Shown piece by piece: positions 13,908 to 18,058 of a DNA stretch of 18,058 bases (positions are counted from its first letter, which is position 1; every line of letters begins with the position of its first letter). The stretch covers positions 1 through 18,058 of the forward strand of contig CANCXY010000035.1 of assembly GCA_947381875.1 (NCBI GenBank). Direction: 5' to 3'. The position numbers were made by a program, and so were the translations under genes. A model generated the notes under the pieces. It searched no databases, was not told the DNA's origin, and saw nothing but the letters and a program-made list of their open reading frames with translations. Origin of the DNA: an uncultured Clostridia bacterium (lineage in GTDB: Bacteria; Bacillota; Clostridia; Oscillospirales; Ruminococcaceae).

Positions 13908-13986
13908 ATGGGTTTCCAAAGGGGGCTTGCCCCCTTTGGCGGAGTCCAGAGGCAGCGCCTCTGGGCAGGTTTGGGCGGCAGCCCAA
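13908..13986 (+). repeat. Triple-hairpin dispersed repeat, copy 4
   Basis: Flank ATGGGTTT, hairpin A 13916-13939 (CCAAAGGGGG/CCCCCTTTGG, loop CTTG), spacer CGGAGT, hairpin B 13946-13964 (CCAGAGGC/GCCTCTGG, loop AGC), spacer GCAGGT, hairpin C 13971-13986 (TTGGGC/GCCCAA, loop GGCA). It is the same length (71 bases over the hairpins) as copy 3. It lies just upstream of the degV promoter. A palindrome AAAAAATTTTTT (13881-13892) precedes it. Confidence 0.93.
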
Positions 13987-13995
13987 CAGCGGGTG

Positions 13996-14024
13996 TTGCA
14001 ATCCCGCGGCGTGTGTGGTACAAT
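13996..14024 (+). promoter_or_regulatory. Promoter of the DegV gene
   Basis: -35 TTGCAA (13996-14001), 17-base spacer, -10 TACAAT (14019-14024) preceded by TGG. Expected start is near 14031, about 60 bases before the ATG. It lies only 10 bases after repeat copy 4. Confidence 0.7.
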
Positions 14025-14092
14025 TATAAAGGATTCGTATAGCCTTTTGGGCGCTGCGGACATGATTCACCAGGGACAGGATGGGAACAACT

Positions 14093-14938
14093 ATGAATAT
14101 TGGGATCTTGGCTGATAGCTGCTGCGATTTGACGCCCGCGATGCGCCGCCTGCTGGGCGTGGGGAACGCAAGCCTTTCCATCAACGTGGGGGCGGTGTCC
14201 TTCCGCGATGACGAAACATTGGAACAGAAACGCCTGCTGGCCGCGATGAAAGCGAGCAAAACGCCGCCGCATACCGCGTGCCCGTCGCCGCAGGAATATG
14301 CCGCGCTGATGGGGCAGTATGATGTCTGCTTCGTTATTACGCTTTCTTCACGGCTCTCCGGGAGCTATGGCGCTGCCTGCGCCGGGCGCGACCTGCTGGC
14401 GGAGAACGGCGGGAAAACCCAGGTGTATGTTTTGGACAGCAAGAGCGCCGCGGCGGGCCAAACGCTGATGGCGCTGGAACTGCGTCAGATGATCAACGGC
14501 GGGCTTGCCGTCGAGGAAATGGTGCGGCGTATGGATGCGTTTGTCAATCGTATGCGCACCCTGTTCGTGCTGGAAGATTTGGCGAACCTTGTGAAAAACG
14601 GGCGCATTTCCAAAACAGCGGGGCTTTTGGGCGGCGCGCTGGGCATCCGGCCTGTTATGGGCGATGACGGGGACGGGAATATCCAGCTTGTGGAAAAAAT
14701 ACGCGGTACGCAAAACGCGATGCGCCGCCTGGTCGCAATCGTCGCCGAGGATTTGGCGAAGGAACGCAAGGGCAGCCGGACGCTTGCCATCAGCTTTTGC
14801 AACTGCGCCGACCGCGCGCTGGCCCTGAAAAAAGAATTGCTGAGCGCCTGCCCGGCGCTGCGGGAAATTGTGCTTTCCCCTACCGGCGGTATCTCCACTG
14901 TCTATGCCTCGGATGGCGGCGTAGTGCTGGCGTATTGA
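14093..14938 (+). CDS. DegV family fatty-acid-binding protein
   Basis: 281 residues from the ATG at 14093 (AGGATGGGA upstream); an ATG at 14081 would add four residues. Family signatures: ILADSCCDLTP at the start, TPPHTACPSPQEY (the TSQPS-like loop), ITLSSRLSGSYGAA, VLDSKSAAAGQ, LVKNGRISKTAGLLGGALGIRPVM and a Gly-rich C-terminus. DegV/FakB proteins bind a fatty acid and present it to the kinase FakA for phospholipid synthesis. No FakA or DegV partner is in the window, and the gene stands alone with its own promoter and terminator. The frame stays open for 32 codons after the TGA stop. Confidence 0.9.
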   Translation: MNIGILADSCCDLTPAMRRLLGVGNASLSINVGAVSFRDDETLEQKRLLAAMKASKTPPHTACPSPQEYAALMGQYDVCFVITLSSRLSGSYGAACAGRDLLAENGGKTQVYVLDSKSAAAGQTLMALELRQMINGGLAVEEMVRRMDAFVNRMRTLFVLEDLANLVKNGRISKTAGLLGGALGIRPVMGDDGDGNIQLVEKIRGTQNAMRRLVAIVAEDLAKERKGSRTLAISFCNCADRALALKKELLSACPALREIVLSPTGGISTVYASDGGVVLAY

Positions 14939-15172
14939 AAGGATGGCATACCCGTAGACCTTATTTCCGGGTACGGAGAAATCCCTGTAGCGCGGGTGCG
15001 GGAAATCCTTGCGCCAAATAAATCGCAGCAGCAGTGAAATGATCTGCGCAGGAGATAGCAGACAAAAGATTCGATGTTTTTCAGAGAGAATCTTATAGCC
15101 CCATATTTTTAGCGCAGGAGCTACATATAAATTCTGTTCCCCCCTAAAAATCCAGGAAAAGCAATGAGATTT

Positions 15173-15227
15173 AGAGGCCAAACTGAAAAATCAGTTTGGC
15201 CTCTCTTATCTTTCTCTTTATTTTTAA
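15173..15227 (+). terminator. Rho-independent terminator downstream of degV
   Basis: A 14-bp perfect stem AGAGGCCAAACTGA / TCAGTTTGGCCTCT with an AAAA loop (15173-15204), then a T-rich tail. It lies 235 bases after the DegV stop. The interval 14939-15172 holds the in-frame read-through segment and nothing else recognisable. Confidence 0.88.
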
Positions 15228-15259
15228 TCCTGTTGAAAACTTTCTGTTCCCTGTTTTAC

Positions 15260-15297
15260 ATATAAAATCCCCCCCTGCGCCTGAAACACAGAGGGGG
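15260..15297 (-). terminator. Terminator of the secreted-protein gene
   Basis: On the minus strand CCCCCTCTG (15297-15289) pairs with CAGGGGGGG (15277-15269), one G-T pair, loop of 11 bases, followed by ATTTTATAT. It lies about 33 bases after the stop at 15330. Confidence 0.75.
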
Positions 15298-15329
15298 AAA
15301 GGAGTTGATAATCTCAGAGTGAGAAAAGC

Positions 15330-17195
15330 TTATTTCGTCAGGTCAACCGCGCAATTCTCGAATGTGATCAGCTGGCCGTCGACGGTCTGGATAACGTCGT
15401 TCTTCAGAACAAACGTCTTGCCAAACTTGTAGAAGGAACCCGTGCCCTGAACCTGGACGCCGTCCTTATCGAACAGGTACCAGCCAGCAGCAACTGTCTT
15501 CGTTGTATCGGTCGGGTTTACGCCCGCTTCCAGATACTGCGGACCTGCAACGATGATGTATGTGTCGCTCTCTTTGATGTGAGTCTGATACATACGACCA
15601 CTCGTGAAGGAGCCATTTGTACGGGACATCCAGCCCAAGTAGCTGTTGCCAATGCTGTTGTAATAGGTAATGCCCTCATACGCTTCGCTGCCATCAGCCG
15701 CGGGAACATAGCGGTAGTAGTCAGTCGCAACGCGGAAGCCGTCATACGTACCATTGGCCTGGCCGTCACCCGCTGCGGGCACATAGAAATTCTGCGCCAC
15801 GCCATTCAAGGTAACTACCTTCACTTTGCCCCAGTCCTTCAGGTAGCCATCATACTTATAAACATTGCTGTCGGCCTGCTTGGTTCCCTTAATCGCATCG
15901 CCATTGTGGTAGACAGTACCATCAGAATTGATGATGTAAATCTTACCACCCTCACCTGCGCTAATCAGGTTCTTAGCAGGCGTGCCATCGTTAGTGCGGA
16001 CATATGTGTCGTTCTGAACCAGATAGGTTACAGGATCGTCACCAGCCGAAAGGCTGACATCCACTAATGTGCCTTTTGCGTCATAACCTTTTGCATATGT
16101 GAATGTGGCGTAATCCGAATCAAAATCTTCATAATCTACTGCGCCACCAGGAATCTTACCAGTGAGTACCTGCGCCGAGCCACGATCCACCGCAGCACCA
16201 GCCTTCGGCCAGCCATACACCCTCAGTGTGTTTTGTACTTGAGCCCCAGCATAAGCATCATAATGCTGGACAGGAACTTCCTGGAGACCAGCTTTCATCT
16301 CAATGTAGCCGCTGGTCTGGCGTGTCTGATAATACTCCGGCTGAGTTTTGTTAAAGCCCGTCAAACCTTCTACCGCTGTACCATCTACTCTGTAATAGGT
16401 TTCTTTCGCTACAGCGCCTTCAGAACCAAGGACAGTATCATATACGCAGAACAGGAACGGTCTTGCCAAGGCATAGTCGCGATTGTAGACGCCGAGTACC
16501 GGAGCCGGGATAGTAGCCTCATCATAGAGAGCAGCATCTGTATATGTGGCCATATCTTTATAGTCAATAGACTTATTAAAGCCAATCAGATACTGGTCAT
16601 ACTCACCAGCTACATTTCTCACCAGCAGAGCGCCCTTAGCCGTACCAACGGCCAGATAACCCTGAGCGTCAAAATAATAGCGCACATTCCCTGCCGTCGC
16701 TACGACAGTTTGCCAACCTTTAGCGTACTTTTCATTCTTGAGGCTCGTGACAAGAGCCTTTTCCAAATCAGCAGCAACAGTGGCGGTAGTCGCAGCGTCC
16801 GTCGCACTCTTTAATGCAAGCTTGTCAAAAAGATGCAGCCTGACTCTGCTGCCAGTGCATACAAACACACCATAAATGTCTTTTGTGCTGCCTGCCGCAT
16901 CCAGCACGTCTACGACAAACGGGCCACTCTTCGATTCCTGTTTCCAATCGTTGAAGTAGACCGACTCATCACTGGCCACAGCCTTTACAGCCTTTTCCAG
17001 GATTCCATTGTCAACATTTGTTGCTTGATCAACTAAATATTGATTAACATCATTCTTCAGGGATTTTACAATCCCCTTTACGTTCTCGTCTTCAAGCACA
17101 GATTTTGTCGCAGTCGCGAACGCCGGGATCGCCATTGTCATCAGCAGTGCAAACACGCATGCCAATGACAATAACTTGGATAAACCTTTTTTCAT
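15330..17195 (-). CDS. Large secreted protein of unknown function
   Basis: 621 residues from the ATG at 17195, preceded by AAGGAGG at 7 bases; an upstream ATG at 17321 is rejected. A classical Sec signal peptide (MKKGLSKLLSLACVFALLM..., predicted cleavage after AIPAFA, about residue 27) is present. The mature protein is rich in Tyr, Gly, Asp, Thr and beta-type strands. It has no C-terminal anchor, no LPxTG, no SLH domain and no catalytic motif I recognise. Short segments such as GWYLFDKDG and YYRVDGTAV recall cell-wall-binding aromatic repeats, but no regular repeat is clear. It has lower GC than its neighbours and a near-consensus promoter, SD and terminator, suggesting high expression. An S-layer-like or matrix protein is a guess. 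Confidence 0.8.
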   Translation of the reverse strand: MKKGLSKLLSLACVFALLMTMAIPAFATATKSVLEDENVKGIVKSLKNDVNQYLVDQATNVDNGILEKAVKAVASDESVYFNDWKQESKSGPFVVDVLDAAGSTKDIYGVFVCTGSRVRLHLFDKLALKSATDAATTATVAADLEKALVTSLKNEKYAKGWQTVVATAGNVRYYFDAQGYLAVGTAKGALLVRNVAGEYDQYLIGFNKSIDYKDMATYTDAALYDEATIPAPVLGVYNRDYALARPFLFCVYDTVLGSEGAVAKETYYRVDGTAVEGLTGFNKTQPEYYQTRQTSGYIEMKAGLQEVPVQHYDAYAGAQVQNTLRVYGWPKAGAAVDRGSAQVLTGKIPGGAVDYEDFDSDYATFTYAKGYDAKGTLVDVSLSAGDDPVTYLVQNDTYVRTNDGTPAKNLISAGEGGKIYIINSDGTVYHNGDAIKGTKQADSNVYKYDGYLKDWGKVKVVTLNGVAQNFYVPAAGDGQANGTYDGFRVATDYYRYVPAADGSEAYEGITYYNSIGNSYLGWMSRTNGSFTSGRMYQTHIKESDTYIIVAGPQYLEAGVNPTDTTKTVAAGWYLFDKDGVQVQGTGSFYKFGKTFVLKNDVIQTVDGQLITFENCAVDLTK

Positions 17196-17247
17196 AAGCA
17201 GCCTCCTTAAAATGTGGGCAGATGTTTGTCTGCCGTTTTCTTCTCTA

Positions 17248-17276
17248 AGGATACGCCCATTTGCGGGTTTTGTCAA
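17248..17276 (-). promoter_or_regulatory. Strong promoter of the secreted-protein gene
   Basis: On the minus strand: -35 TTGACA (17276-17271, full consensus), 17-base spacer, -10 TATCCT (17253-17248). Expected start is near 17241, with a 46-base leader ending in AAGGAGG. Confidence 0.8.
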
Positions 17277-17495
17277 GAGGGAAAATCGAATTTTGATGAA
17301 CAAAATCTTCCTCTGGGGCATATTTTTTGAAATTTTGGGTATACTATGGGATTTGGGGGGCGTTGGGAGCCCCTTCTTACCCTTAACGGGGTGGGGGTTG
17401 TCGGTGGGGTTTCCCTTTTTTGGGGGCAGTATTGTTGTATATGCGCCGCCCGCGAAGGTTATGCCTCCCCTGCATCGGCTATGAAGGGGCAGGCT

Positions 17496-17897
17496 TTACA
17501 GCTGCCGTTCTTTCCGGTATACTGCGCGTTCCTCCTCGGGTACGCCTATCGCCGCCATTGCCTGTTCCAGCGTCAAGCCAAGATTGGCAATCAAACTGCG
17601 AAGATGACGCAAAGTACCTTCTTTGCGTTCTTGCGCGCGGCCTTCCGCCAGAACTTCTGCATATGAGCCACCCATTCTAACAACACCCTCCTCATCTTGT
17701 TTTAAATATTTTGCCCTCTCCCGCAGCACGTCATAGTGCATCTCGTCCGGATCCGTGCAGGAAAAGTCGTGCATCAATCGTCCCAGTGCCGCGCCGTGGA
17801 ACGCAAAACGCCGAACCGCACCCTGGCAGGCAGGGCGGCAGTCCGGCGGCGTATTCCCGACGCTGTTGTTCACACCAAAAGAACCAGCCACCCACAC
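17496..17897 (-). pseudogene. C-terminal remnant of a second Rpn/PD-(D/E)XK nuclease family gene
   Basis: The open frame is 133 codons, but only from about residue 33 does it look like a real protein. It has LMHDFSCTDPDEMHY, VLRERAKYLKQDEEGV, a charged helix, and the family end motif NLGLTLEQAMAAIGVPEEER. These belong to the C-terminal half of Rpn-family nucleases; the whole catalytic core is gone. The first 32 residues are Pro/Cys/Gly-rich and probably noise. The end motif matches that of the relic at 4999-5607, though the middle differs, so the two come from different subfamilies. A perfect consensus promoter lies 60-90 bases upstream. Confidence 0.7.
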
Positions 17898-17912
17898 CCT
17901 AATCTATTAGGG
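17897..17912. repeat. Inverted repeat downstream of a consensus promoter
   Basis: CCCTAAT / ATTAGGG separated by CT, about 37-52 bases downstream of the predicted minus-strand start near 17949. It could be an operator or a 5' UTR hairpin. Confidence 0.5.
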
Positions 17913-17955
17913 ATACCGTCATTTTTCCAGCCGTGACCGCGCCTTTTGTACTTTT

Positions 17956-17984
17956 ATTATATCCATCGACCCCGTTTTTGTCAA
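17956..17984 (-). promoter_or_regulatory. Perfect consensus SigA promoter
   Basis: On the minus strand: TTGACA (17984-17979), 17-base spacer, TATAAT (17961-17956). It points at the Rpn-family remnant. The only small frame close to the start is seven codons long, so its present product is unclear. Confidence 0.82.
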
Positions 17985-18011
17985 GTGCGCGGCGGAATCC
18001 TGTAAAACAAG

Positions 18012-18058
18012 ATGGGTTTCCAAAGGGGCTGCGCCCCTTTGGCGGAGTCCAGAGGCAG
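18012..18058 (+). repeat. Triple-hairpin dispersed repeat, copy 5 (cut by window end)
   Basis: Flank ATGGGTTT, hairpin A 18020-18042 (CCAAAGGGGC, loop TGC, GCCCCTTTGG), spacer CGGAGT, and the first half of hairpin B (from 18049). The remainder lies outside the window. Confidence 0.9.

Noticed and set aside
13509..14063. 184-codon minus-strand ORF
   Set aside because: It crosses the toxin-antitoxin locus and repeat copy 4; part of its protein is only the repeat translated.
14348..15181. 277-codon minus-strand ORF
   Set aside because: Antisense to DegV, which has clear family motifs.

Overview
The window looks like chromosomal DNA of a high-GC, Gram-positive anaerobe of the Clostridia, most likely an Oscillospirales/Ruminococcaceae-type gut bacterium. 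The evidence is strong AGGAGG-type ribosome binding sites, SigA-type promoters, DegV, DUF1934 and Rpn/PD-(D/E)XK family proteins, and dispersed GC-rich hairpin repeats. The genus is not resolved. No rRNA, tRNA or CRISPR array is visible.

Layout. (1) 59-1768 (-): membrane-anchored SGNH hydrolase-like surface protein. (2) 2135-4034 (+): ddl-murI, overlapping by 8 bases, supplying D-Ala-D-Ala and D-Glu for peptidoglycan. (3) 4297-5607 (+): DUF1934 protein, a small membrane protein and a 5'-truncated Rpn-family nuclease relic, ending at a strong terminator shared with the convergent MBOAT gene. (4) 13349 down to 5765 (-): a cell-surface glycan block. capE-capF-capG (UDP-GlcNAc to UDP-N-acetyl-L-fucosamine) is followed by a WbuB/WcaI-like GT4, a GT2, a DUF2304 membrane partner and, after about 300 bases of hairpins, an MBOAT O-acyltransferase. 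(5) 13563-13858: a compact locus described below. (6) 14093-14938 (+): DegV fatty-acid-binding protein. (7) 17195 down to 15330 (-): a large secreted protein of unknown function under a near-consensus promoter. (8) 17897 down to 17496 (-): a second Rpn-family relic behind a perfect consensus promoter.

Most interesting: between capE and degV lies what looks like a complete type I toxin-antitoxin module built like the Fst/par system. A 32-codon ORF encodes one transmembrane helix followed by KWLDRHGNGGQ. It has its own promoter, a potential SD-sequestering hairpin and a bidirectional terminator. A convergent promoter would produce an antisense RNA of about 78 nt. A 31-base direct repeat sits both on the toxin SD/start region and at the 5' end of the antisense RNA, so that RNA is complementary in trans to the toxin translation start as well as to the terminator. 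None of these short elements is apparent from long-ORF calling.

Second theme: five copies of an 80-base triple-hairpin repeat (1-55, 4044-4115, 9899-9978, 13908-13986, 18012-18058) have invariant 6-base spacers, arms that change in a base-pair-preserving way, and two subclasses. They lie directly after stop codons or inside operon gaps, and one has created a false N-terminal extension of a glycosyltransferase ORF.
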